A stretch of 64,000 nucleotides of DNA from Clostridia bacterium (GTDB lineage: Bacteria > Bacillota > Clostridia > Oscillospirales > SIG627). Position 1 is the stretch's first letter; every line of letters starts with the position of its first letter. The stretch lies in assembly GCA_017440805.1 (NCBI GenBank), contig JAFSGN010000002.1, positions 1-64,000 on the forward strand, written 5' to 3'. This document shows, one piece after another, positions 32,384 through 41,806 of this stretch. A program made the translations under genes and the position numbers. Below the pieces are notes generated by a model. It was not told where the DNA came from. It saw only the letters and a list, made by a program, of their open reading frames with translations, and made no database searches.

Positions 32384-33514
32384 TTACTTGAAATTGTAAT
32401 AATTTTTTACATTTGAGTGTAACAAGTTTTTAAAAAACATTTTACCGGCTATTGTGGGGTTTAACTGCTGTACACTGCTTATGGCGAACTGAATGAATCT
32501 GCCACTGTCTGAACAATCATTTGCATACACAAAAAACAACGGATTAATTTTATAACCCGAGACTTTTCCGCCTCCGCCTCTTTCTTTTCTTACGGATAAA
32601 ATACTTTTCTCAATTTTTACAGTACTGCCTTCAATAATACCGCCTTTATCCAAAATAAATTTTTCAAGTGCCTTTGGAGTCCATACTTTATAATGGTTTC
32701 TTCCGGCGGGTCTGATTTCTCCCGTAATATCTGCCCACAAAGATGCCTGATTTGTTGGAATTATTACTAAATTACCTTTTATATCTTCTGTGCAAATAAC
32801 AGTGGCGTACTTTTTGATGTTTGCGTAATTGTTTGATACGGCTAAATTAATGCTTTGCTTAGAAAAATTATTTATATTACGCCCCATAATCTTGAAGAAA
32901 TTCAAGCCTTTCTGTTCATCCAGCATTGCTTTGAAGTGAGGGTATTTTTTCAGCCATGACTCAGTCACAACAAGTACCCCGTCTTCATTGTATTTTGGCA
33001 AGTCCGGTTCACTTGTTTTAGCACCCGGTTCTTTAAATTCAATGGTATAAATAACCAGGTCAATAACGGTAATAAGGGCACTGTCTATGCCGTCACATCC
33101 GCCTGCCTGAATCAGCATTCTGTTCTTGTCTGTATCAGAATAAACATATCTCGGTGTCAGGTGATAAGAAGACAGCAAATTAACAATATGAGGCGGAATA
33201 AAATTTGAATCCTCGTAGCAATTAACAAACAGATTAAGATTCAACATATTAGCGAATGTTTGTGCATATACACATTCACTGAAAACTGCTGATTGTATAT
33301 TTTTGTCAGACTCATAACTTTTTCTTATTTGATGATACAGTGCGGGGCAGTTGGTTTTCAATTGGTCAAAATCAGAAAAAGGGACTCTCTTCATTGCCTT
33401 TTTCCATAGTTTATCACGGTCAATTTTATTATAAACCACTTTTGTTTCAGGGATTTTATAAAATTCAACCATTATTTCTTTCTGGTCTTTTGTAAGTGGA
33501 ATTAAATTACTCAT
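32384..33514 (-). CDS. Putative restriction endonuclease (PD-(D/E)xK type)
   Basis: 376 residues, not a family I can name. A plausible nuclease core is GGCDGIDSALITVIDL followed by YTIEFKEPGAKT, giving D...ExK as in PD-(D/E)xK enzymes. It follows an N6-adenine methyltransferase gene by 90 bases on the same strand, the usual arrangement of a two-gene restriction system. It is AT-richer than its neighbours, which fits horizontal transfer. Start at 33514 with GGAGAAAACG in front. The function is inferred mainly from context plus the core motif. Confidence 0.65.
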   Translation of the reverse strand: MSNLIPLTKDQKEIMVEFYKIPETKVVYNKIDRDKLWKKAMKRVPFSDFDQLKTNCPALYHQIRKSYESDKNIQSAVFSECVYAQTFANMLNLNLFVNCYEDSNFIPPHIVNLLSSYHLTPRYVYSDTDKNRMLIQAGGCDGIDSALITVIDLVIYTIEFKEPGAKTSEPDLPKYNEDGVLVVTESWLKKYPHFKAMLDEQKGLNFFKIMGRNINNFSKQSINLAVSNNYANIKKYATVICTEDIKGNLVIIPTNQASLWADITGEIRPAGRNHYKVWTPKALEKFILDKGGIIEGSTVKIEKSILSVRKERGGGGKVSGYKINPLFFVYANDCSDSGRFIQFAISSVQQLNPTIAGKMFFKNLLHSNVKNYYNFK

Positions 33515-33604
33515 CGTTTTCTCCTTTGGTTGACAGCATCAGGAGAAATCCTCCGTTGCTTTGAATGGGTGAAGTTTAACCGAACTTGCCCATGTTTTTC
33601 AAAA

Positions 33605-35260
33605 TCAGTCAATTTTTTTCTCGCCGAAGACATTATTTTGGTGTAATAAATCAAGCAATTTGTAATCCTGATTACAAGACAGAATTTTCAGAAATCTTTG
33701 GTTAAGTATTTCTCTGTAATGACAAGGAAACTTAATATTTTCCTGTTCTGTACCTGCATTTAATTTTGTTACGATACATTCTTCTTCAATGGCAATCATT
33801 TCAGCAAAAGTATCTGAAAAAAACTTTTTATCATCATCAGACAATGCGTCAAAGAAAACGGGCATTTTATTTAACAAACCTATCTGATAAGTAATGCCTC
33901 CGTCAAAAATTCTCCACCACCAATATGCAAAACTTGAATTAATCAGACAATATAAAAATTCAAAGGTTGCCTTATCTTTGGCAAATAAAGTCATAACTCC
34001 GGTTCTGTTCAGCCGTCTTACCGAAGCGGTAGTAAAATATCTGCAAGTATTCGGGACATACAAAATGTAATCAGTTTTTTCAGACGACAGAATGTCTTTA
34101 ACAATTTTATTGTCGGATGCCTTTAGCCAGCAATCGTAAAGGTTTTGCAGTTCTTTGTGGCATTTGGAATATGCCGGATTTTTATTATCCACAATTTGCA
34201 GTTTGTCAGAAATAAAACTTTCTAATGTTTTGCATTTCAGTAAAGCAGTTCTTTCGTCGGTTCTGAAACGCAACAGCGGAGTCAGTCGGAAACCTTTTTC
34301 AGAACCGTCGTTTTTGACAACGGTAATTGCTGCACGAACGGAATTGCTTGTGTTTGTATTAAAAATACCATGTTTTCTTCCACGAAAAATATTTCCCGGA
34401 ACATTGTCAAATGACACGATAAATCCGGAATAATTATTCAGTAACTGCCTTAATGAATAAAATTTGTTTCCGCCGATAAAACTGTAGGGTGTTATTATAA
34501 CGGAAGAAATACTTTGGGTTATAATTTTTTCCATGAACATTGAATAAAGTTCTTTTGTGTCTGATGCAACATCCGTGTTATCCCATTGAGGCAATAAGTT
34601 TTTGACGGTTGTATACGGAGGATTTGAAATTACTTTACAATTATCAGGCAAAGAGATTTTTGAATCAAGAAAATCACAATGAATATCATGTATTTGTGTT
34701 TCAAGTTCTTTGCCGTACTTTTTCAAAAGAATTGTTTTGCAGATATTTATTGCTGTTTTGTCTATATCGTATAAGTATAACCGGCCTTCGGATATCAGTT
34801 TCCTGGCTTTTTCCTCACCTAAAATATCCAGATAGGTAAGAATAAGTTTTCCGGTCCCGCAAGCGACATCGCAAATGTTTTCTGCTGTTAATTCATTGAA
34901 CCAGGAAGACATAACATAAGCAACATCATCGGGCGTATAATATTGGCCACTGTCCTTTTTTTGTTGCTTGTTTGCCAGAGCCAGACCTGTTTCATACAGT
35001 TCCCCGAAATCAGAAATATCCAAAAAAGAATTATTACAATCATAATTCAAAATAAAATAATTGATTTTATCCCAGGTCATGCTTAAACCGTAGGTATTCA
35101 CATCGTCACAGTAATTATCCAATGTGTAGTCATCGAGTCTGAGTTTGTCTTCATCGGTGAATACAAACTCTTCGGTTTCTGTATTGTTGCCCATAAGAGC
35201 ATTATCTTGAAGGAAAATGTCAAAAAGGCTGAGTTGCGATGCAAAAAATTTTTTAGACAT
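33605..35260 (-). CDS. N6-adenine DNA methyltransferase (HsdM/type II-like)
   Basis: 551 residues. The N6_Mtase motifs are clear: KKDSGQYYTPDDVA, motif I DVACGTGKLILTYLD, motif IV SNPPYTT. The C-terminal ~250 residues (FRGRKHGIFNT onward, with INSSFAYWWWRIFDGG) look like a target-recognition region. It is expected to protect the host from the adjacent endonuclease; no separate specificity (HsdS) gene is present, so recognition should be built in. Starts at 35260 with AAGGAGG. Confidence 0.88.
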   Translation of the reverse strand: MSKKFFASQLSLFDIFLQDNALMGNNTETEEFVFTDEDKLRLDDYTLDNYCDDVNTYGLSMTWDKINYFILNYDCNNSFLDISDFGELYETGLALANKQQKKDSGQYYTPDDVAYVMSSWFNELTAENICDVACGTGKLILTYLDILGEEKARKLISEGRLYLYDIDKTAINICKTILLKKYGKELETQIHDIHCDFLDSKISLPDNCKVISNPPYTTVKNLLPQWDNTDVASDTKELYSMFMEKIITQSISSVIITPYSFIGGNKFYSLRQLLNNYSGFIVSFDNVPGNIFRGRKHGIFNTNTSNSVRAAITVVKNDGSEKGFRLTPLLRFRTDERTALLKCKTLESFISDKLQIVDNKNPAYSKCHKELQNLYDCWLKASDNKIVKDILSSEKTDYILYVPNTCRYFTTASVRRLNRTGVMTLFAKDKATFEFLYCLINSSFAYWWWRIFDGGITYQIGLLNKMPVFFDALSDDDKKFFSDTFAEMIAIEEECIVTKLNAGTEQENIKFPCHYREILNQRFLKILSCNQDYKLLDLLHQNNVFGEKKID

Positions 35261-35449
35261 AATTTCCTCCTTAATCTTTTGTTATCAGCATAACGGGGAG
35301 CAGAGATAAAATCAGCCCCGGCTGTTTTAGTAGGTGTTTTGTTTGTGTTTTCACGGCAGTAATGTGTAATCATTGCCTCATTTTAATAAAAAATCTTATG
35401 ATAATTATATAATTAGGTGACAGAAAAGAGGCACCTTGTTTTGTTAATA

Positions 35450-35566
35450 TGCAATCTCGTTGCCGTAAGGCAACATATCGAGTGCGTCAGCACATGTCGA
35501 GTTTGTAAGACATATCGAAAATCTTACATGAGATTTATATCGACGATTTCAACTTCGTTGAAATCA
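35450..35566. repeat. Multi-hairpin repeat with CATATCGA spacer units
   Basis: Small hairpins TTGCC/GGCAA (35460-35473), GTGC/GCAC (35482-35493), TGTAAGA/TCTTACA (35504-35528) and GATTTCAAC/GTTGAAATC (35545-35565) are separated by CATATCG, CATGTCG, CATATCG and ATATCG. It is the same kind of element as 3811-3967 but with a different unit. The rest of 35261-35802 is AT-rich, with a TATAAT at 35726-35731 that may be the -10 of the acyl-CoA synthetase gene. Confidence 0.7.
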
Positions 35567-35802
35567 TTATAGCATAGTAATAATAAAAAAGCAATATTAA
35601 ATTTGAGCGGTATCTTAATTTTGCTTGTAATCAAACCGGTGTTTTTTAAATCAAACACAATAAATCTGCAAAATAAATTATATAAAGTTTACATTACATA
35701 CATAGAATATTTTTCCGATATGTGATATAATAACCTTGTTATCTGGTATGTATAACTAAATAACATAGTTAAGGCATCAATCACTGTGAGAAAGGGAAAA
35801 AT

Positions 35803-37443
35803 ATGAAGAAATTTTACGAATCCAAACGGTTTAATTCATTCAGAGAGATAGTTGACAATTCTGCTATACTTTACGAAGACAAGACTGCTTTTCTCATAAA
35901 GAACGGGAAAAACGAATATCGCAAAATCAGTTACGGCGAATTAAGAGATAAGTTTTACGGTTTGTGCCGCTTTTTTATGGAAATGGGATATAAAGGAAAA
36001 ACGATAGGGGTTATCGGAAAAAACTGCTATGAATGGGTTTTGTGTTATCTTGCCGCCGCAACGGTAGGCGTTGTTGTGCCAATCGATAAGGAATTGAGTC
36101 CGGAGGATATTAATAGTTTTCTTAAAACTGCGGATTGCTGTGCGGTTTGTGCAGATGAAAGTGTAAAGGAAAAAATATCCGACGGATTTAAAATTCACAG
36201 TTTTTCCGACGCGGAGAAAAATGCCCTGGATTATGCCGATTGCAAATTGTCAGAACCGCTTCCCCAACCCGATAAGGACAGTGTTGGTATATTGCTGTTT
36301 ACTTCGGGAACAACGGGAAGTTCAAAAGCAGTTTGTCTTTCTCAAAACAATGTGTGTTTCAATATATATTCGACTCTTAAAATCGTTAAAGTCACCGATA
36401 AAGATGTGACAATGTCCATACTTCCCCTGCACCATACTTACGAATGTACTCTGAACTGTCTTGCACTTTTGTCAAAGGGAGTATGTATAACCTATGCCGA
36501 ATCGCTCAGGACTATTGCAAATAATATAAAAGAATATTCTCCTACAATTCTTGTGGTTGTGCCTGAACTTCTGAAAATCCTTGACAACCGTATAAAAAAC
36601 AATATTGCCAAAGAATGCCCGGCGTCATTAAAAAAACTTTACGAGGAAAATTCTCTGGCATACGCACTTAAACATACACCTTTCATAATCCGTATGGTTA
36701 TAAAAAACAAGGTGAAGACCACTCTTGGCGGAAGACTTCGTCTGTTTATTGTGGGTGCGGCTGACCTTGACACCGATATAGTAGACGATTTTTCCGAACT
36801 CGGAATACGCACACTCCAGGGATACGGACTTACCGAGTGCTCTCCTCTTCTTGCGGGAAACAACGACTTTTATTTCAATCCCAAATCAACAGGTATTGCA
36901 ATTCCCGGAGTCCAACTTAAAATCGATTCTCCCAACAGTGACGGTATAGGCGAGATACTTGCCAAGGGCGAAAATATCATGCTGGGATATTTTAATGACC
37001 CCGAAGCCACAAAAGCGGTATTTCGTGACGGTTGGTTCTGTACGGGGGACTATGGAAGAATGGACCCTGACGGAGCACTTTATATAACAGGACGCAAGAA
37101 AAATATTATAGTTACCGAAAACGGAAAAAATATATATCCCGAAGAACTCGAAAACCGACTTTCCGCTTTTGAGGAAGTGGCGGATGTTATAGTTGTTCCT
37201 TTTGACTTTAACGGCAGAATACAGGTAAAGGCAAAAATCTTTCCCGATGCTCAGGTTCTTAAATCAAAACTTGGACATGATTTGTCGGATGAAGAAAAAA
37301 TAAAGGCAATAAAAGAAATTGTTGACAAAGTTAACAGTAAAATGCCCAAATATAAGCATATTCGTTCGGTGGACATTCTTACCGCACCGCTGGAACGCAC
37401 AACAACCCGTAAGGTGAAACGGTTCGGCGAAAATATGGTCTGA
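35803..37443 (+). CDS. AMP-forming acyl-CoA/long-chain fatty acid ligase
   Basis: 546 residues, adenylate-forming family. Motifs: P-loop LLFTSGTTGSSKA, YGLTECSPL, GWFCTGDYG and the C-terminal hinge GRKKNIIVTENGKNIYPEELE with the catalytic-Lys region TTTRKVKRFG at the end. It activates a carboxylic acid, probably a long-chain fatty acid, to the CoA or acyl-protein thioester. It is alone between the R-M module and the terminator at 37507, so its pathway is not indicated. Confidence 0.87.
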   Translation: MKKFYESKRFNSFREIVDNSAILYEDKTAFLIKNGKNEYRKISYGELRDKFYGLCRFFMEMGYKGKTIGVIGKNCYEWVLCYLAAATVGVVVPIDKELSPEDINSFLKTADCCAVCADESVKEKISDGFKIHSFSDAEKNALDYADCKLSEPLPQPDKDSVGILLFTSGTTGSSKAVCLSQNNVCFNIYSTLKIVKVTDKDVTMSILPLHHTYECTLNCLALLSKGVCITYAESLRTIANNIKEYSPTILVVVPELLKILDNRIKNNIAKECPASLKKLYEENSLAYALKHTPFIIRMVIKNKVKTTLGGRLRLFIVGAADLDTDIVDDFSELGIRTLQGYGLTECSPLLAGNNDFYFNPKSTGIAIPGVQLKIDSPNSDGIGEILAKGENIMLGYFNDPEATKAVFRDGWFCTGDYGRMDPDGALYITGRKKNIIVTENGKNIYPEELENRLSAFEEVADVIVVPFDFNGRIQVKAKIFPDAQVLKSKLGHDLSDEEKIKAIKEIVDKVNSKMPKYKHIRSVDILTAPLERTTTRKVKRFGENMV

Positions 37444-37506
37444 TGCCGAAGTTCATAATGGACATTGTTCACGGCCTTAAAACCATAATAATACGACATA
37501 ATACAA

Positions 37507-37543
37507 AACATAGCAGAGAAGTTCTCTGCTATGTTTTACTTTT
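37507..37543. terminator. Terminator between acyl-CoA synthetase and secreted protein genes
   Basis: A perfect 12-bp stem (37507-37518 with 37524-37535) is followed by TTACTTTT. It serves the plus-strand synthetase gene and possibly the minus-strand gene that ends at 37552. Confidence 0.85.
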
Positions 37544-37551
37544 ACTGTATT

Positions 37552-39801
37552 TCAATAACGGGAATGATACACCCGAAAACTTTCATTTTCCCATGGCACA
37601 ACCGTGCCGAGAAATATGTAGTTTTCATATAGGGGGAGCAGTATGGTTTTTGCGGTATCTTTAAGCCAGACAGCATAAAATGTCACATCAAAGTTCCCGG
37701 AAAAAATCTGATTTTCGGTATATATAATATCCTGGTTATGCGGAGAAGACCACCCACAGAAAACATATCCTTTTCTGACAGGTTTTGTATCAGGAATACA
37801 TATGTCCTGACCGTGATGCTTTGTGATTTGACCGGGAGCACCTGTTCCGCCGTTTGCATCAAATTTTACGGTGTATATTTTTTCTTGCCATTTGGCGTAA
37901 AGTGTCTGGTCCGCGTTTACCGTAAACGGTGAGGAAGAGGTAATCTCTGTGCCGTTATCCGTAAACCAGCCTTTAAATGTATAACCCTCTTTTTCGGGAA
38001 ACGGAAGAGTGCCGTAGTTGGAGGAAAACTGAACCTGTTTTGTTTCTATGGGACTTGTTCCGCCCTGACAGTCAAAGGTTATGGTATATTCGGCGTATCT
38101 TTCGCGGTAAAGAGTTCTTGTCATATTCAAGTCGTACAGGTTGTTGAAACTGCCGGTTGTGTTGGGAATTGTCAGATTACAGTGGCAGTTGCGGTACTTT
38201 TTGAAATAGGTTGCAATACCGTTGACATAGTAAATTGCCTGTGCACCGGTTTCCGAAAGAGGAGTGTTGCACCAGTATTCATGGTAATACTGTTCCGACG
38301 GAGCACTTTCTCCGGGCTGAGCCGACATTGCGGAAGAGTCAACGGGATATGCTCCCGACTTTTCATTGCCCCAGTTAAGAATATAGTGATAATATCCGTA
38401 TTGAGTAAGTGTTTCCACCTGGTTGTACGGGGTGTCAACAATATAGTCATTACGCCATTCGCTCCAGTTTCCCCAGCCCATATTATTGCTCCATACAGCA
38501 TACAGGGTTGTGTCTGCGTCAGCGGAATACTCATCCGAGGGGGCATAGTCAACTTTGGTTGAATTTTCGGACAAAGACCAGCCTTTGAAGGAAAATCCGA
38601 ATTTTGCTGGAACAACAGATGACACGGCAAGGCTTATTCCCTGGGTTTTCACCTGTGAGGCAGGAGCACCTGTTCCGCCGGTGGCATTATAGGTTACTGT
38701 ATATGTGGTTTTTTCGGTGGGTTTGGTAAGTTGAACAGTACTGTATTTTGTAGTGCTTGCGCCGTAGTTCCATACAGTGTGATATTTACTTGCGGTGTGT
38801 GAATTTATAATGGGTGTTCCCGAACTGTTGTATCCTACGCAAAGTGCGGCATGGTCCCATTTTCCGTCACCTGTCCAGTCGTAAAATACGGGACTGCCTT
38901 TCAATAACTGGGTCGGGTCGGGGAAGTTTACCAGAAGTCCGCGGTTGTTTGCCATCCAGGTTCTCAGATACAATGCACCTGTCCAGGTTGCACTGCGGTT
39001 GTTGGGACCTTTGTAAAACCATCCGTTTGAGCCGTAAATTCCGCCCGGTACCTGAGGCATTCCGCCTGCATAAATTGACTGGGAGGTGAAATTCGCACAG
39101 TCACCGCCAAGGTTGGAAAAATCGAAATATGCAGAGTTGTAATTCATAACATGCTTGTCGGAATATTCAACTGCGGCATCAGGGTTGTATTCGGGATAGT
39201 AATTGATAACGGCAGGAATACGGTCATACAGGGAAACATAATTGTCGTCTGTACCGTTTTCTTCGTCGTGGTCATCGTCTGTTATTATGTAGTTTCCTTT
39301 TCCGTCGGGTGCTATTGTAAGGGTATGATTTACGCCGAAACCGGCAACATCGGTAAACGGCTCCGGGCTGTGCAAATCATCGTAGTCATAGAAAAACCAT
39401 TCAAAAATATCAACGGTGTATGTTCCGTAATAATTTCTTGAAATGTTACTGCATTGAACAGAAAAATCATAATCCACAATTTTAATCTTGCATTTCTTGT
39501 TCTCGTCCGAAACGGAAACCCGTCTTTTGGTTTCCATGGCACTGACTTTTTCGGAAAGATAAGGTGCCGAAACGACACTGCAATCTAAAAGAGATTCACC
39601 CCGTAAGTTCACATATTTGTTGATAACATCAGATACGGCAATATTATCAAAAACAGGCAAATTCTGCTTTTCTCCGAACCATTTGTCAATCATGGTATGG
39701 CAGTTATCTTTTTCTGCGGCAGTTGCCGTAAATCCCATACTAAAAATCAAAACAAGTATACAAACAAGAAATATTATGTTTTTCACAACAGATTTCTTCA
39801 T
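37552..39801 (-). CDS. Large secreted amidase-like protein with InlB-type repeats
   Basis: 749 residues. Signal peptide (about 1-29, ending near TATAAE), a helical region, then an Amidase_6-like cysteine-peptidase domain (about 195-350) with NLGGDCANFTSQ (Cys), KWDHAALCVG (His) and INSHTASKYHTVWNY. After it come three InlB/Flg_new beta-grasp repeats (about 360-440, 560-640, 640-720), each with YNATGGTGAP/FDANGGTGAP-type starts and GFSFKGWS/GYTFKGWF cores. A Trp/Tyr-rich segment (GWGNWSEWRND) separates the first from the others. Likely secreted, cell-wall or mucin/peptide-acting. No LPXTG or SLH anchor is visible. Confidence 0.8.
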   Translation of the reverse strand: MKKSVVKNIIFLVCILVLIFSMGFTATAAEKDNCHTMIDKWFGEKQNLPVFDNIAVSDVINKYVNLRGESLLDCSVVSAPYLSEKVSAMETKRRVSVSDENKKCKIKIVDYDFSVQCSNISRNYYGTYTVDIFEWFFYDYDDLHSPEPFTDVAGFGVNHTLTIAPDGKGNYIITDDDHDEENGTDDNYVSLYDRIPAVINYYPEYNPDAAVEYSDKHVMNYNSAYFDFSNLGGDCANFTSQSIYAGGMPQVPGGIYGSNGWFYKGPNNRSATWTGALYLRTWMANNRGLLVNFPDPTQLLKGSPVFYDWTGDGKWDHAALCVGYNSSGTPIINSHTASKYHTVWNYGASTTKYSTVQLTKPTEKTTYTVTYNATGGTGAPASQVKTQGISLAVSSVVPAKFGFSFKGWSLSENSTKVDYAPSDEYSADADTTLYAVWSNNMGWGNWSEWRNDYIVDTPYNQVETLTQYGYYHYILNWGNEKSGAYPVDSSAMSAQPGESAPSEQYYHEYWCNTPLSETGAQAIYYVNGIATYFKKYRNCHCNLTIPNTTGSFNNLYDLNMTRTLYRERYAEYTITFDCQGGTSPIETKQVQFSSNYGTLPFPEKEGYTFKGWFTDNGTEITSSSPFTVNADQTLYAKWQEKIYTVKFDANGGTGAPGQITKHHGQDICIPDTKPVRKGYVFCGWSSPHNQDIIYTENQIFSGNFDVTFYAVWLKDTAKTILLPLYENYIFLGTVVPWENESFRVYHSRY

Positions 39802-39849
39802 TGTGTATAACCTTTCCCGTAGTTAATCCGGTGTTTGTCACAAATCCTG

Positions 39850-39877
39850 AAAACAGACACACAAGTCTGTCTGTTTT
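39850..39877. promoter_or_regulatory. Inverted repeat upstream of the secreted amidase-like gene
   Basis: AAAACAGAC (39850-39858) pairs with GTCTGTTTT (39869-39877), and an extra AGTCTGT copy lies in the loop. It is about 50 bases upstream of the gene on the minus strand and could be an operator. The rest of the gap (39878-40189) contains only the pyr terminator. Confidence 0.4.
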
Positions 39878-40049
39878 GCGTAACAAAACACAGTATAGAG
39901 TAACAGTTGTCATACAATATTTGACACACTTATCTCATATTATATCATTTTTTACGCAATTTGTCAAGCAAACAAAGTCATACCTATAACTTTGTTTTTT
40001 GTGGAATAATTTTTTGTTGATAGTTCAAAGAAAATACAAACAAAAAATC

Positions 40050-40074
40050 ACACCGCCCACATAGTAGGCGGTGT
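40050..40074 (-). terminator. Terminator of the pyr operon
   Basis: ACACCGCC (40050-40057) pairs with GGCGGTGT (40067-40074); on the minus strand a six-T run follows. Confidence 0.85.
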
Positions 40075-40189
40075 CTTGGTTTCGCTTTACAATTTCAAAT
40101 TAGTATATTTGCTTATTAATTTTCCTGAAATACTATGCTTTTTAAAAGGTAAATTCAAAAAATAGCAGGGTATGAAAAAACAGGAGTTT

Positions 40190-40885
40190 TTACAGGCAAA
40201 ATTCTCTTACACAGCGTTCATACGCGGCAACAGGATTTTCCGCCGCTGTTATGGGGCGTCCCACAACAATAAAGTCGGTACCGATTTCACGGGCTTTTTC
40301 AGGTGTTGTAACACGCTTCTGGTCACCCACATCGCCGTCGGCAAAGCGGATGCCGGGGGTTACGGTTATAAATTCTTTTCCGCAACGCTGTTTTACAAGA
40401 CCTGCTTCAAGAGGCGAACAAACTACGCCGTCGAGACCGGATTTTTTTGCATTTTCAGCATATTTTGCAACTACTTCGTTTATATTTTCGTTTATCAGAA
40501 GTTCGTTGGTCATAACCTCCTGGGAGGTAGAGGTAAGTTGTGTAACGGCAATAAGCAAAGGACGGCTGCCGTCGGGTCTTGTGAGTCCCTCAAGAGCAGC
40601 GCTCATCATTGCACTTGTTCCCGAAGCATGAAGGTTAACAATATCAACATCCATTGCGGAAAGCACTGCCATTGCTTTTTTGACGGTGGTGGGAATGTCA
40701 TGGAGTTTAAGGTCAAGGAAAATTTTGTGTCCTCTCTGTTTAATCTGCTCCACAAGCGGTCTGCCCTCGGCATAAAAAAGTTCCATGCCTATTTTCACAA
40801 AAGGTTTTTTTTCCTCAAATTTGTCGAGAAAATCAATGGTTTTCTGGCGGCTGTCAAAGTCGCAGGCTATAATTACATCTCTCAT
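40190..40885 (-). CDS. pyrF: Orotidine-5'-phosphate decarboxylase
   Basis: 231 residues. The active-site DLKLHDIPTTVKKA with catalytic Lys and Asp, an early ACDFDSRQ, and the C-terminal TPGIRF and VVGRPITAAENP phosphate-binding loop are all present. It makes UMP from OMP. Last gene of pyrB-C-K-D-F; it starts 15 bases after pyrD ends. Confidence 0.95.
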   Translation of the reverse strand: MRDVIIACDFDSRQKTIDFLDKFEEKKPFVKIGMELFYAEGRPLVEQIKQRGHKIFLDLKLHDIPTTVKKAMAVLSAMDVDIVNLHASGTSAMMSAALEGLTRPDGSRPLLIAVTQLTSTSQEVMTNELLINENINEVVAKYAENAKKSGLDGVVCSPLEAGLVKQRCGKEFITVTPGIRFADGDVGDQKRVTTPEKAREIGTDFIVVGRPITAAENPVAAYERCVREFCL

Positions 40886-40900
40886 ATCGGTTATCCTTTT

Positions 40901-41806
40901 CTATCTTTTTAATTCTTTTAGTGAATTTATGCGGTATTTCTCCATTACACGGGGCAAATCCTCAATAATTTCTTTACATGCGTACGGATTTACAAGGTTT
41001 TGCGCTCCTACCTGAACGGCAGACGCGCCTGCCATCATCATTTCTATAACATTTTCCGCAGTTTGTATTCCGCCCATGCCTATAATGGGAATTGAAACGG
41101 CAGAGGCAACCTGATAAACCATTCTTACTGCCACGGGGAATATAGCAGGACCTGAAAGTCCGCCGGTTACATTTTTTATAAGCGGCTGGCGTGTTTTAAG
41201 GTTCATTCTCATACCCAAAAGGGTGTTTATAAGACTCAAACCGTCGGCACCTGCATCTTCACAGGCTTTGGCGATTGACACAATGTCGGTAACATTGGGG
41301 GACAGTTTTATATAAATCGGTTTTTTTGTCACCTTTTTTATTTCTTTGGTTATAAGCGAAACACTGTCGGGAGAAGTTCCGAAACTCATTCCGCCGTGTT
41401 TTACATTGGGGCAACTTACATTGACCTCAATAATTTCCACCTGTTCCTCTTTGTCTATTTTTTCGCAGCAGTACAGATATTCTTCAAGGGAAAAACCCGA
41501 AATGTTTGCAATGATGGGCTTTTTGAATATTTTTCTCAGATTGGGCAGTTCTTTGGAAATAACCGACTCAATACCGGGATTCTGAAGTCCAACCGCATTA
41601 AGCATACCTGACGGTGTTTCGGCAATTCTGGGAGTGGGGTTTCCGAAACGGGCATCTTTTGTAGTGCCCTTAAAGGAAAGAGAACCTAAAATGTTGATGT
41701 CGTAATATCTTGTAAATTCCGCACCGTATCCGAATGTACCGCTGGCGGGAATAACGGGATTATCCAGCCTGACACCCGAAAGTTCAACACTTAAATCGTA
41801 TCCCAT
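40901..41806 (-). CDS. pyrD: Dihydroorotate dehydrogenase, catalytic subunit (class 1B)
   Basis: 301 residues. Class 1B features: NPVIPASGTFGYG, NVSCPNVKHGG with the catalytic Cys, KLSPNVTDI, GGLSGPAIFPVAVRMV and IGMGGIQTAEN for FMN binding. With PyrK it forms the NAD-linked enzyme oxidizing dihydroorotate. It overlaps pyrK by 16 bases and has a strong AAGGAGG site. Confidence 0.95.
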   Translation of the reverse strand: MGYDLSVELSGVRLDNPVIPASGTFGYGAEFTRYYDINILGSLSFKGTTKDARFGNPTPRIAETPSGMLNAVGLQNPGIESVISKELPNLRKIFKKPIIANISGFSLEEYLYCCEKIDKEEQVEIIEVNVSCPNVKHGGMSFGTSPDSVSLITKEIKKVTKKPIYIKLSPNVTDIVSIAKACEDAGADGLSLINTLLGMRMNLKTRQPLIKNVTGGLSGPAIFPVAVRMVYQVASAVSIPIIGMGGIQTAENVIEMMMAGASAVQVGAQNLVNPYACKEIIEDLPRVMEKYRINSLKELKR

